A stretch of DNA of 64,000 bases from Juglans regia (GCF_001411555.2 NC_049904.1:19915370-19979369); one strand, 5' to 3'; numbered from the stretch's first letter, positions 1-10,940 are shown. Translations and numbers: made by a program. The notes: generated by a model from the letters alone, not told the origin.

Positions 1-300
1 TGTGACGTTAGATGATTAGAATATATTTTTTTTTTACTTATAAACTTATTATCTAATATCACATTATGGGATGATGAGAGGATGATGAGAATTATGATGA
101 TGATTAAAAATTATTTATTATATTTCATTTGTATACCTATTATCTAAAATATTTTATATTTAAATGATATTTCAGAAATAATAAAATTGTGAAACATTTT
201 GAGATGTTTAAAGAATTTTGGTGGTGTGCAAAATTTTGGTGGTGTGCAAAATATTTCAGAAATATTTCATTTGTATACCTATTATCTAAAACATTTTTAA
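1..300. other. AT-rich intergenic DNA with short direct repeats
   Basis: No gene is visible. A segment of about 29 bp beginning ttcatttgtatacctatt occurs twice (near 126 and 266). The 18-mer attttggtggtgtgcaaa is tandemly doubled at about 216-251. This looks like local slippage or duplication in neutral DNA. Confidence 0.6.
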
Positions 301-580
301 ATTTTTTTAAAACATGTCCTGATAAGGTTGTTGATCACATGTAATGGAGGTTGCAAAAGACATGCCCATTAATTTAAAGTTGTGGTTGATTTTGAGTAGA
401 ATATCTACATTTTCTAACCCCTTAAATGGTCCACGGCAACCTTAAAGTCGAGTTAACTCGGTCTTGTTAGTTGGAAACTGCATGTTTCCACATGTACGAT
501 GGTGACGTCCCTGCTATAGGGCAAAGAACCTATTGGCCGTCGGCTTGATTTTATCCACTTCGAGTAGTATACGCATTGAA
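301..580 (+). repeat. Diverged direct duplication, copy A
   Basis: This stretch shares an ordered series of matches with 2035-2430, in the same orientation. Shared blocks include gttgttgatcacatg, tctacattttcta, ccccttaaatggt, acggcaaccttaa, gggcaaagaacctattg and agtatacgcact/agtatacgcatt. Copy B carries an extra piece of about 100 bp near its start. No open frame of useful length is present, so the unit is probably non-coding or a decayed repeat. Confidence 0.75.
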
Positions 581-582
581 AA

Positions 583-795
583 AGTCTATAATTTAAAAAA
601 GACTGTTATAATCATAAAAAAAAAATTATATAAAAATAATCTTATAAATTAATGTGACTTTATATAATTTATTAGATTTATTTTATAATAAAAATAATTT
701 TATAATTAATAATTACATGAAATTATTTTAATTTATAAAATTATTTTTATATAATTTATTTGTATCTAAAATATTTATTATAATTTAATTGTAGG
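583..795. mobile_element. AT-rich MITE-like palindromic element (family 2)
   Basis: The sequence is nearly palindromic. Motifs such as ataaaaataatcttataaattaatg near the left end reappear inverted near the right end, and the middle reads ttataataaaaataattttata. A second copy of the same type lies at 39866-40035. Small size, an AT-rich self-complementary body and no coding capacity fit a MITE. The superfamily and exact ends are not determined. Confidence 0.5.
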
Positions 796-870
796 CTTTT
801 TCAGCTTCAAAAGTTATGATGTTTCGTAGGGATGGTTGGATCCTCAAAGACTCAGATTTCCTGTCATTCC

Positions 871-1562
871 CAGCTGTCACCCGCTGGGAGTTCCCGCGGG
901 GGCTGTAGCATTATTTTATATTTATTTTGTCTAAATAATTTTTTATATAAAATTTTTAATATTTTTAAATATTTAAAAAAAATAAAATAAATTTAAAATA
1001 TTATTAAGAAAATATTTTCTTAATTAGAAAGTAAAAAAATATATATTAAAAAATATTTTCTTAGTCATGATTTTTTATTTTACTTTATGACTAAGAAAAT
1101 ATTTGTTAATTATATTATGATTTTTTTTAAATATTTAAAATGGATATACTACAGCTCTCGTTGGGAATTTCTATTGGATTTAGTATATACTTTTTTATGT
1201 GTATTTTTTTAATTTATTTTTTATATAGATTTTTTTTATACTTTAAATATTTTTAAAAAATAAAATAAATTTAGAATATCATTAAAAAATACTTCATTAA
1301 TCAAAAAGTAAAAAATAATTATTAAAAAATACTTCCTTAATTATAAAGTAGAATAAATATTATTTTTTATTCTATTTCGTGATTAAAAAAATATTTTTTA
1401 ATAATATTATAACTTTTATTTTATTTTTTAAAATATTAAAAATATTTATATAAAAAAAACTAAAATAAATAGATAAATAAATGTTACAGCCCAAGCGGGA
1501 ACTCCCAACGGGAGCCCCCAGCGGGGCGTGTAGCATTTTCCTATCATTAGTGGGTGACAGCT
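871..1562. mobile_element. Foldback element with GC-rich inverted ends and AT-rich hairpin core
   Basis: The left end reads agctgtcaccc, then gggagttcccgc, then ggctgtagcat. The reverse complement of the right end reads agctgtcaccc, then gggagttcccgc, then ggctgtaacat, with about 45 extra bases between blocks. The core (about 920-1480) is made of nested AT-rich hairpins, for example cttagtcat and atgactaag around 1060-1110. No transposase is encoded. No clear target-site duplication was found, so the class is left open; Mutator-like or another foldback type are both possible. Confidence 0.6.
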
Positions 1563-2034
1563 TACATGCAAGGCTGGCCTTATTCCAAACATTATCTCAC
1601 AAATTGGTGAGTTGGAATTCATAATACTTGAAAAATTCATATCGATGGCATTACTATTGAGACGACAATGCTACATATTACACCATCATTCGATTTTTCT
1701 AAATATGTTAACGCAGAAATTATCCATTATTTTTTTAAAATCGAGTTAATATAAAACCTGATACATATTGATGTCATATTCGTTAAGTGATATGAAGAAT
1801 GAAATGTAGATTTATAATTACTAGTAGATTTTCTATAATTAGAATCGAGAAAAATATAATATATGGACCACACTGTATTTAATCCTGAAATTCGTATTAT
1901 TTATGAGTACTAATATTCAATGCCGTGAACTATATATTATTTATTATTTTTGAATCTTTTTAAAATATCTAAATTATAAAATTATAAAAATCTATTGTTC
2001 TGGTCATCACAATTTGTCATGTGCGGTCTTTAAT
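1563..2034. other. AT-rich intergenic DNA with a dispersed repeat
   Basis: No gene is visible. About 1840-1995 resembles 40325-40470: both contain ttatgagtacta, a run like tttttgaatctttt, and ctaaattataaaattataaaaatct. This is a dispersed non-coding repeat of unknown class. Confidence 0.45.
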
Positions 2035-2435
2035 TAGACGATGATAAAGTTGTTGATCACATGCCAGTAGGGTTTGTGACAGATAGGAGTAATATACAAG
2101 GCATTTACTTTATGATCAAATCCATTTTCTCAAATTCATCGGACTAGACTACTTACTCCAATAATGCGTTTTTAGACCCTCTAGTCAATGCAAAGGACAT
2201 TATGCCAATTAATTAGTCATGGTTGATTTGTCATTGGGATCATGTCTACATTTTCTAGCCCCTTAAATGGTGCACGGCAACCTTAATGTCGAGCTAGCTA
2301 GCTCGGTCTTAATCGTTAGTTGAAAACTGCGTCATGTTTCCACATGTTGGTGACCCTGCTCTTGGGCAAAGAACCTATTGACCGTTGGCTTGAGTTTATC
2401 AACTTCGTGTAGCTAGTATACGCACTCTAAAAAAC
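2035..2435 (+). repeat. Diverged direct duplication, copy B
   Basis: Partner of 301-580, in the same orientation and about 1.75 kb away. It shares ordered blocks with copy A but has extra sequence around 2075-2180. The foldback element at 871-1562 lies between the copies, so the duplication could predate or accompany that insertion. Confidence 0.75.
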
Positions 2436-2451
2436 AATTTGTTTTTTCCAT

Positions 2452-2643
2452 CTCATTCGTTTGGATTCTAAATTCATCTCAATTCATCTCAATTTATCAT
2501 TATAATTTTTTCAAATTTTAATACAAAATATAATAAATAATTTAACTTTTTCAAATCTTAAAATAATAATAATATTAAAAAATAATATTCTAATAATATT
2601 TTATCATCTCAACTCAACTCAACTCAACATCTAAACACAATCT
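2452..2643 (+). mobile_element. MITE, abundant AT-rich family 1
   Basis: Starts gtttggattctaaattcatc and ends with repeated caactcaactcaac followed by atctaaacac, giving imperfect terminal inverted repeats (gtttgga and tctaaac). The interior is AT-rich with aaaataataataatatt. Similar units occur at 34712-34905, 39459-39668 and, interrupted, 55733-56278. It encodes nothing. The family resembles MITEs I associate with Fagales genomes; that link is from memory. Confidence 0.65.
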
Positions 2644-2689
2644 TAAGTATTCTTTAAGATAACCCCAATGAAATGGGCAATGAGATATG

Positions 2690-3020
2690 GGAAGAAACAA
2701 ATTGAGCTCTAGATACATTGAACTATTCGAGAAACTGGAAAGAGTCGGAACTATTGCCACAACAAATGTCTCCAATACAAGATGTATTCCACATGTCTAT
2801 GCTACGAAAGTGCATCTCCGATCCTTCGCATGTATTGGAGTACGCACTGCTCAAAGTCCAAGAGGATTTCGCATATGAAGAGACACTTACAAATATTTTA
2901 CAATGGAGATCAGAACAATCATTGCACAACAAAATGATCTCGATAGTGATGATATATTGGAATAATGATTTTGAATGTGGTGCCACCTGGGAGTGAGAGG
3001 AGGACATGAAGAGTATGGAT
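2690..3020 (+). pseudogene. Chromovirus pol tail: integrase C-terminus and chromodomain remnant
   Basis: Two overlapping frames give recognisable pieces of a Ty3/gypsy chromovirus polyprotein end. One reads LSSRYIELFEKLERVGT, like the conserved LSPRYIGPFEILERVG. The other reads VFHMSMLRK, SDPSHVLEYALLKVQEDF and finally ATWE followed by a stop where ATWELED is usual, which is the chromodomain end. A frameshift separates the pieces and a stop ends the second. Nothing upstream is recognisable, so this is a 5'-truncated dead fragment. Confidence 0.8.
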
Positions 3021-3463
3021 GTAACTGATTCCGTTATGTCTGGTTTTATACATTTTTTAAAATAGAATTAGTATATACTAGTTTCTAAAAATTTAAGTAC
3101 TGATAACAGATCAATTCACTATCAAAATCGAAACATCTGATTTTTCAGGTTTCAATATGATTTTCTTGGTTTTACGAATTATATATATTAGTAATAATAT
3201 GATATTTACATATACTAAACTATTAATCTATTTATATTATAGTACAAGTATATTATTTTATAATAATTAACACATACTAGTATAGTATTGAATTTAACTA
3301 GAGTCTATATAAGTTCTAGATTTTTTATATAAATATATATGATCAAATGTGTAGAAATGTATTTATAAAAGGAATATATATATATATTATAATTTATTAT
3401 GCCAAATATATATATTATATATCAAAAGTATGTTTATATTAATAGCTTAATATTAATGTATAC
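3021..3463. other. AT-rich flank of gypsy element 1
   Basis: No gene is seen. AT-rich with runs such as atatatatatata. It ends with tatac immediately before the LTR, the probable left copy of the target-site duplication (right copy tatat, 12143-12147). Confidence 0.5.
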
Positions 3464-4268
3464 TGTGAGGGAGGGGCCCATCCCAGAGAGGCCCAGGCCA
3501 AGTAGGTCAACTTACGAAACCCCATGCCCTTAGACAAGACCCTGACATGGGCTAAGAGCTTGGGCTAGCAGACCGCGTGCCGAGCCCATGACCACAAACC
3601 ACCTCGGGAAGGCCTTTCGGCATCGAGCCCGGATATGCCACAGAGAGCGTCTTGGAACTGGGCAACCTACCAAGCCCTACCGTACGGGACTGCGTGTCAA
3701 GCCCGAGCTTGGAGTAGGCCAACGGGAGTGTGTCGAGACTGGGCAAACTACCGAGTCCTATCGTATGGCACTGTGCAGGATGCCCTACTCTACGCTAACA
3801 ACTGGACGTGCCACATCAAGGCCTCATCAGACTCAAGGCATGTCGCATTTGATTTATGTATTAAAAGGCCCGGCACGCTACGTACGTAGGACGGCTCGAC
3901 CACGGCCTAACACGCCAGGATCTCCCTAGGCCGCCAAAGCTGCGGATTGACCCACTGTTGCAGCAGGGAATGAGTGGCAGTAGGTCTAACTCAGGTATGA
4001 CCTGACACGCCACGATCTCCCTCTACTGTGGATCTTGAATTAGTTTTAAATAACAACCATCTCTTCTACCGGTGGCCTCTCTCTCTCTTGAAACCCTTTT
4101 ACTATTCTTTTTAGTCTTCTGAACTTTTCTCTTTACTAGAGGATTATTTACTGACTTTGGCATTGGAGTGACTCCAGACGTCACCGGAGCCTTTCCTCCC
4201 CCTTAGTTATAGGTGGTGTGAGCTTGGTCGTTGCGATACTGCTTGGGCTATAAAATACGACATTAACA
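3464..4268 (+). repeat. 5' LTR of gypsy element 1
   Basis: Begins TGTGAGGGAGGGGCCCATCC and ends GACATTAACA, directly before a primer-binding site. It matches 11287-12142 and 30586-31439 throughout. Downstream blocks shared by all three include CTTGAAACCC/CTTGAAACCT and GAGGATTATTTACTGACTTTGG. It is about 50 bp shorter than the 3' LTR and differs at many bases, so insertion is old. Confidence 0.85.
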
Positions 4269-4269
4269 G

Positions 4270-4287
4270 TGGCGCCGTCTATGAGAT
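4270..4287 (+). promoter_or_regulatory. Primer-binding site of gypsy element 1
   Basis: TGGCGCCGTCTATGAGAT follows the LTR after one base. TGGCGCCGTCTGTGGGA-type sites are usual in plant Tat-like gypsy elements and pair with a tRNA 3' end. The tRNA species was not determined. Confidence 0.7.
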
Positions 4288-4304
4288 TTGTTTTTCCATA
4301 AAGG

Positions 4305-5330
4305 CATGTATTTCGCATGCCAGCAGGAATGCGGTCCCAAACTACACGAATGGGAGACCACTAGGAGGGAATGATGGAAGCAAGACTTTAGAGCATGGAG
4401 GAGACAATAAGGAAACTGGCGGAGGAAACTAGGAAGCTCCGCTAGGAGAATGCGGCCCCTAGGTGCACTAATGAGGAGCTAGTAGGGGGAGGAGAACCAA
4501 GCGGCAACGAACATGTGGACTCATGGCAGGTCCCTACAGATGCCGTGGCAGAAGAGGAGAGATGCAAGATGCACCTCCAAATTCGAGAGCTTGAGGACAA
4601 ATGAGTAGAAATGCCTAAGAAAATTGACATGTCATCCACTGTAGACCAGCTGGTCATCAGTACCGACCTCCCGTACAACGCAGGAGTCATGTCAGTGCCA
4701 CTTCCCCCTAAGTTCAAGGTCCCCCAGATGGAGATGTATGATGGGTCCAAACGTTGTCGTCAAGAAAGGTAGATAGCTGCGAGGAACTCGCCCACCTCTT
4801 CTTGATGTAGTTAGCAGCTTACCTCGTTACTAACAAACAAAAAGATGGTGAAAATCTGAAGTCGTATCTCTCGAAGTTCAATCAGGAGCTTATAACCACC
4901 GACGACTAAGACGAGAAGATCACATTGGTAGCCCTCCTAGGGGAATCTGGCCTTGGAATCTGTTCATGACAGAAATAGCACGAAAGACCCCTACTACACT
5001 GAGGGAGTTCATGGACTGACCAGATCGGTTCATCAAAGCTGAAGATACACTCTTGGCCTTGACTGCCCTACAACGGTCCGAGGTGGAGCAAGCGAATCTA
5101 AAGGCATCAGGGCAAGAAGGAGGTCGTGTCCATAGAGGAGGAAAGAAAGGAGCACCAGATACTAAGAAAAGGGGGAAGTGTCGGCTCAGCCCCAAAGGGG
5201 AACCACGCCCACATAAACTTGACCATGGAAGGGAATCAACGCCTGAGCCCCCAAAGGGAACAACCTTGAGATGTGGAAAACCACCTGAATTGTGAGTATC
5301 ACATGAACAATCGACATAGCACCCGAGTCT
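4305..5330 (+). pseudogene. Broken gag of gypsy element 1
   Basis: The N-terminal part parallels 20162-20524 of element 2. Around 4706 the frame gives KFKVPQMEMYDGSK, the start of the retrotransposon gag domain. The core (HLETFKAHMTLHG... in element 2) is deleted here: sequence jumps from the GSK codons to the VDS.EEL region. Later pieces (EKITLVALLG-like, then the ALTALQRSEVEQANLKASGQ region) are out of frame with each other. Gag would form the virus-like particle; this copy cannot. Confidence 0.75.
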
Positions 5331-5589
5331 GCTATGTGCTGGAGAGAAAAAAGGAGGAAGACCAACGTAACTGAAAGCGCCTGTCAGAGGACCAGACAGA
5401 TTGTTGCAGAGGGAGGCGCCTGAGTTCCTAGTGGGGTGGGAGCCAGAAAAGGCAAGAAGCAAGGGATGAGATGTGGAGGAGCCCGCCGGTGGAAAACAGA
5501 CCACTTGGGGAGATCAACACAATCATCGGATGATATGACAGGGGTAGAGCCATTTCGTCTGCCTGAAAGGCACATGCCCGAAGGGCATG

Positions 5590-6240
5590 CCATGAGGAAG
5601 TGTTCACCATTGAAAGGGCCACAAGTAGGCCCTTACAGCACACTGGAGGCACCATAATAACCTTCAACGAAAGGGACGAAGAAGGCATCCTCCTCCCACA
5701 CGACGACGCATTGGTGGTGACGATGCAAGTGGAAAACCTTAAAACCTGGCGGATCCTAGTCGACAATGGCAGTTCGGCCGACATCTTGTTTTGGCAAGCC
5801 TTTGTCAGGATGGGTATCAATCCATATTGACTACACCCAGCTCCAATGTCGCTCAAGGGTTTCACTGGAAACGTTGTTCAACCAATGGGAGCCATCACTC
5901 TTTCAATCCTGGCAGGGAAGGCACCCAGGACCGCGGCCACCATGATTGATTTCTTAGTTGTCAAAGCCCCATCCTCGTACAATGCTATACTAGAGCGCCC
6001 CACCTTGAACAGCTTGAGGGCAGTGACGCCCACTTACTACCTCAAAATGAAGTTCCCCACCGACTTGGGGGTGGATGAAGTCCACGACGAGTAGGTCCTA
6101 GCCCGGGAATGCTATGACCGAGAGTTGAGGCACGAGGTCAAAGTAATCGAGACCATCGAAAGGACGGGAGAAGCGCCCAAGCTAGTTCACCCCCGCCCTG
6201 ACCGAATGGGATGAAGAACTTCGCGATGAAGAGGCCTTAC
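5590..6240 (+). pseudogene. Aspartic protease region of gypsy element 1
   Basis: The frame from 5600 contains ILVDNGSSADILFW, the D-(T/N)-G-S active-site motif typical of Tat-like protease, preceded by a basic gag tail. A stop follows at about 5828. The downstream frame (5846-6094) continues with GAITLSILAGKAPRTAATMI and YNAILERPTLNSLRAV, the rest of the protease fold. The DNG form of the catalytic triplet is common in this lineage. The internal stop makes it a pseudogene. Confidence 0.8.
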
Positions 6241-6339
6241 TACAGGCATAACTCAACTAGCCTTTGGAGCTGGTTCCAGTAGATTAGCAGAGATCGAAAT
6301 GAAAGGCCCGGGTCGGGACTAAGTTTGACCCAGGAATGA

Positions 6340-7142
6340 GAGGGGCACTAATATCTCTTCTTCTCGAACACCGAGATGTGTTCGCCTGGAGCCATGAGGA
6401 TATGCCTGGGATCGACAATTCCATCATCGAGCATCAGCTTTGCGTCGATCCAACGGCTCGAAAAGTCAAGTAGAAATGGCGAAGCTTCAGCGCCTAGAAG
6501 TATGGGGCGATAGCTAAGGAGGTAGACCACCTCCTAGTGGCAGGATTCATCTGGGAGGTCTATTTCCCAAAATGGTTATCTATTGTAGTCCTGGTGAAGA
6601 AGGCCAACAGGAAGTGGCAGATGTGCGTCAACTTCACTGACTTGAATAAAGCCTACTTGCACCTTACCTTACAACGCATCGACCTAATTGTGGACTCGAT
6701 GGCAGGACATCCCCTCCTTAGCTTTAAGGACGCCTACTCTGGGTACAACCAGATCAGGATGAACCCAGGTGATGAAGAGATGACAACGTTCGTAACGGAC
6801 TGAGGTATCTACTATTACAAAGTAATGTCGTTCGGCCCCAAGAATGTGGGGGCCACCTACCAATAGCTAGTCAACCGAAATATGGAAGTATACATAGACG
6901 ACTTGTTGGTGAAGAGCAAAGAGCCTGGACGTCATTTGGTAGATCTTCGAGAAGTATTCTCGATCCTCCGGCAATATCAGATGAAGCTCAACCCGCTGAA
7001 GTGTGCGTTCAGAGTGGAGACAGGTAAGTTCCTTGGGTTCATGGTCTCCAAAAGAGGGATTGAGGTGAAACCCAAAAAGCTGGAAGTAGTGATAGGAATG
7101 TCTACCCCTCGCATGAAGTCTAGAGGTTGGCTAGATGAGTAG
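6340..7142 (+). pseudogene. Reverse transcriptase region of gypsy element 1
   Basis: Blocks in order: WQMCVNFTDLNKAY, HPLLSFKDAYSGYNQIRMNP, then FGPKNVGATYQ and the catalytic VYIDDLLVKSK, then KCAFRVETGKFLGFMVSKRG. These are the fingers/palm motifs of a gypsy RT, with YIDD as the metal-binding box. Stops occur after TFVTD (about 6800) and after ATYQ (about 6865), and the upstream linker (6420-6540) has further stops. Arrangement and wording match element 2 at 24560-25340. Confidence 0.9.
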
Positions 7143-8130
7143 CAGCCTTGAACTGCTTCATCGCTCGATCAACTGATCGGTGCCTACCATTCTTCAAAGT
7201 CATGAGGAAGGCCCAGGAGTGGGATGAGACCTGGGAAAAAACCTTTGTCGATTTGAAGTTGTAGCTGAGCCACCCCCCACTGCTAAGCCAAACAAGACCT
7301 GGGGAGACCTTGACTTTGTACCTAACAGTGTCCCCTTATGTCGTAGTAGCCGTACTTGTCCAAGGAATAGAAGAAGAAGCAGCGACTCATCTACTACATG
7401 CGCCAGGCCTTCCACGGAGCATAGGCAAGGTACCTCCAGACAGAAATGTTGGTATTCGCCCTAATCATCGCGGCTAGAAGATTAAGGCCGTATTTCCAGG
7501 TCCACCCGATGAAAGTGCTCACCGATCTCCGGCTCAAGAAAGTGCTGTAGACGCCAGACACCTTGGAACAACTCGCTAGATGGGTGATCGAGCTCAGTGA
7601 ATTAGATAAGGAGTACCTGTCCTGAGCCACAGTCAGAGGATAAGTGTTGGCAGATTTCGTTGTCGAGTTCACTAGCTTCCCGGAGGAAGTCTCGAGTGCA
7701 CCCGAAGGAAAGCCCTAGCAGGTCTACGCAGATGACTTGTCCTGCCGGGTTGGTGGGGGAGCGAGAGTGCACATTATCATCGAGCAGAGAGAGGAGCTCA
7801 ATTATGCAGTCAAGCTGGCCTTTAAAGCGACCAACAATGAAGCTGAGTATAAAGCACTCTTAGCCAGAATGTTGTCTCATTGTTACTAGGAGCTGAAGAA
7901 ATAGAAATGAGGGTTGATTCCCAATTGGTAGTTAGCTAAGTACTAGGGCAGTTCTCCACGAAAGGAGAAAGGCCGAAGAAGTATCTCCAACTGGTTTGCA
8001 AAGAGCGTGACCGCTTCCGCTACTTCAGCATTCAACAGGTACCAAGAGGAGAAAATCAGAAGGCAGACCATCTGGCGAGGGCTACATCGGGGCAGGAAGA
8101 ATCCCCCTACCAGAACACATCGTCGTCAGA
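7143..8130 (+). pseudogene. RNase H region(s) of gypsy element 1
   Basis: After the RT connection (about 7190) the reading frames give pieces like SHPPLLSQ.RPGETLTLYL, then PYFQ.HP.KVL.DL, the RT-linked RNase H. From about 7725 a second RNase-H-like segment follows, with YADDLSCRVGGGA and KATNNEAEYKALLA, where VYADGSS and ATNNEAEYEALLAG are usual. The first catalytic region is damaged (G to D in DGSS) and several stops and frameshifts interrupt it. Two RNase H segments support a Tat assignment. Confidence 0.75.
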
Positions 8131-8249
8131 ATTTTCGATGCCCCATCCATTGGGAAGGAAGTGTCTGTTACGATCCTAGCACCTTCCGTATGGGCAACGG
8201 ACATCCAAAAATTCCTACAAGAATGGCAGCTGCCCAGTAACCTGGAAGA

Positions 8250-8590
8250 AGCATTAAAGGTCAGGAACAGAGCAGCCTAGTTCACCCTACTGGAATGAGT
8301 TCTATACAAAAGAGGTTTCTCTGAGCCATTTCTTAGGTGCCTCTCACCAGATGAAACCTAATACGTGCTAGCAGAGATTCACGAAGGAATTTGTAGGAGC
8401 CACTTGAAAGGGAAGGCGCTGGAAGCAAGAGTAAATCGGGCTAGAGTAACTTGGGAGGGAGGGCGCTAGGAGCATGGGCCGATTCCGCATTGCTCAGTGG
8501 GGGAGCTAACATCAATCACAACCCCGTGGCCTTTTGCCCAATGGGGTCTGGACCTAATAGGCCTGTTCTGGGGAAGGGAAGTCAGGTCCA
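8250..8590 (+). pseudogene. Integrase stub of gypsy element 1
   Basis: Pieces of the zinc-binding N-terminal region (LYKRGFSEPFLRCLSPDE, LAEIHEGICRSHLKGKALEARV) are followed by PFAQWGLDLIGLF, the start of the catalytic core carrying its first aspartate. Homology to element 2 then stops at about 8570. The next roughly 180 bp are unrelated to element 2 and the rest of integrase plus the tandem array are missing. This is a deletion with filler, so the element could not have integrated by itself in this form. Confidence 0.75.
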
Positions 8591-8659
8591 GAGTGTGTAA
8601 GTCCAACCCAGGTTCTGATGCAGGTGTTCATGTCCGTTCAAGACCTTCCTAGTAATCGT

Positions 8660-10717
8660 ATGACCAGGTAGCATCTTGAATACCATTGGTATTTGCGATA
8701 CGGGACCAGATCTCCCCCACAAGCTGCATGACTCCTTCCAGTTGAGACCTCAAGTCGTAAACCTCCATGTCACGTGCAAGGAGATCGAGATTCTTCTGGA
8801 TCCCTGTGCGAGAGAGCTCACCAATGCATTCCTTAGCCCTTCACAGTTGCTCCCTTAGATGTTGAGCTTCTTGGGCAAGTTTGAAGTGCCCATACAATAG
8901 CTTGGAGCTTTGTCCTGTGGCCAAGCCCCGACTCTGCTCGGACTCCTTCAATTTTTCTCAGGTTGACTCTAATTCCACCTCTTGAGTAATGAGGTTTCGT
9001 TCAGCCGCAGCACAGGCCTCTTCGATGCATTGATTCCTGGATGACCACTGGCAGATATCTTCCTTGGTATTGTGCAGCAGACCTTTGAGGACCTTCTTCC
9101 TCTTGGTTATGCTCCTTCAAGAGTACCACCTAGTTGATCAACTCTTTGCGCTCAACCTTAAGGCCCTTGATCCTCTGGGCCACTTGCTTCATCTTGTAGT
9201 ACCCAAAGCGGCTCAGTGTCTTGAGTTCTCAGTTGGCCACCTCCAGCTCCCCCAACTCCTCCCCAATCTTAACAGCCAACAGAACTGTGGCCTACAGCAA
9301 AGGGGACGTTGAGAAATTTCAAGGCAAAGGTTCAAAAAAACAAAAGCTTTGGTGGAAGGAAGTCTTACCTGGGTGAAAAGAGGATCTAGCATCTATGCCT
9401 TCCACTTAGTGGCAGCAGCCCTGGCTTGGTCCAGGCTTGGAGACGGAGCCCGGTCTTCGACATCCCCACCAGAAGAGGACGGGCCGGCAACTACAAGCTG
9501 CCAAGAAAAGTTCAGGAGTGACCCCCAACTCTTGGTGCATGAGCTAAGGGCGACAGAAGACAGAGACTCTAAATCATCGTCGTCACTTAACTCAATGATG
9601 GGTGGATCCAAGGAACCCCCCATAGGATCGGCCATACTTGGCCCCTCAGAAGAAGAAGGGGGGGGGGGAGCGGTATGAGCCACCGCCCCCCCAGAGCATC
9701 TTCAAAGGCTGTGAACAACTCGAATGTGTTGGGTCTGTGAGGAGGGGGCATGCAAAGGAGCTAAAAAAGTGCTCCTAGAGGTCACACTCTTCCAATTCTT
9801 CCTCCGAAACTAGCAGGGGGTCGAGGAGGAATGCAGAAGAAGCAAGCTGGGGACACGTCGTAGTAGAAGGCTCGGTGGATGAATGCAAATTGCCTAAAAA
9901 TGATGTGGTTCCCCACGACGGAGGAACGAAAATCCTTGGGAGCGCGGGTTCTTGACCTTGGGAGGCCCCGACTTGGCTTCCCGATTCCCCGGCACGATTG
10001 TGGGGAGAAAAAGAACCCCGGGCCTCACTGCTTTGCCTCTCCTACAGCGAATGATGACATACCTTCGATGGCATATGAGCGATCAGACCGGACAGGTAAT
10101 TGCGGATGTTCTCATCTAAGGATTAGATCAGTCTGCAACTTGTCAGAATGGGCCCGCACCCAAGCTGTCACCAACTCCAAGCGAGCCACTTCCATCCGAT
10201 TGAGGGTGAGTTCTAGGCTCTTCACTTAAAGGGGGGAATACCTAACACGCCTGAATAGGATACTCCTTTTGGGTGGCCTCCCCCTCGAGGAACTGCAGTT
10301 GCTTCCTAGCTGGTAGTTGAGGCAATATACGTACAAGAACTTCCGAGATGTTAGATCGGGGTATTCCTCGGGGATCTTGCTAAGTACCCTCTGGAAGTTG
10401 ATACAACTAGATATCAGGAGCTGCCACGCATTAGGATGGAGCTGCGCCAGAGCCAGCCCAAGATAACTTAGAACCTCATGAACTTGACGGCAGACCAGGA
10501 GGTAGAGACCATTGAAGAACATTAACTAGAAAATAGCCACCCTCATCGCTGTGCCGTTAAGATTCACCGCATGCTCACTCCCCCGAGGAATCTCCAGAAC
10601 AACAGAAGGAAGAATTCTGTACTTGGAGCAGAACACCCTAAGGTTGTCACTAGAGACGAAGGAAACCCAGCATTTCCCCTTGAAAAACAGAGGAACGAGA
10701 TCGGCCTTGGGTGCCAT
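8660..10717 (-). pseudogene. Antisense extra gene of gypsy element 1 (Transposase_28-like N-terminus, coiled-coil C-terminus)
   Basis: On the minus strand an ATG at 10717 opens MAPKADLVPLFFKGK and continues PSVVLEIPRGSEHAVNLNG. After one stop near 10526 it resumes with VCRQVHEVLSYLGLALAQLH and PNAWQLL, which resembles the plant 'putative gypsy type transposon' family (Transposase_28). Further down are an acidic serine-rich part (ELSDDDDLESLSS, 9683-9393) and a charged, heptad-like part (EELGELEVAN, KQVAQRIKGLKVERKELIN, ITQEVELE, QEAQHLREQL; about 9290-8660), probably coiled coil. A TATA box lies upstream at 10931-10940. Extra antisense genes are known from Tat-lineage elements. Function unknown; several stops and frameshifts make this copy dead. 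Confidence 0.65.
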
Positions 10718-10930
10718 AACAGTGGTAGGAACACGGTGGATGGAAGAAGGAGGAAAAAGGGTTGCAGTGAGGAAGGAAAAAGAAGGGGTGGTGAACATGA
10801 CAACTTGGAACATGGTGGCCTGAGAAAGAAAGTGGAGAAAAACCCGACGACTAGAGAGAGAATTGGAGAAATGACAGGAACACGATGGACGAACGAAGGA
10901 GGAAATGAGTGAAGAAGAAAGGGAAGTGAG

Positions 10931-10940
10931 CTTTATATAG
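10931..10940 (-). promoter_or_regulatory. TATA box for the antisense gene, element 1
   Basis: On the minus strand the sequence reads CTATATAAAG, a near-consensus plant TATA box, about 214 nt upstream of the ATG at 10717. A CT-rich leader (ttctccaattctctctctag) follows between them. The same box is kept in element 2 at 30231-30240, although coding parts around it have decayed. Confidence 0.6.

Noticed and set aside
4920..5504. 194-codon minus-strand open frame over gag of element 1
   Set aside because: It mirrors a recognisable gag on the plus strand, has no motif and arises from the GC-rich composition.
10571..10912. Plus-strand 113-codon basic frame opposite the antisense gene start
   Set aside because: It is the complement of the antisense gene's N-terminus and leader, with no motif of its own.
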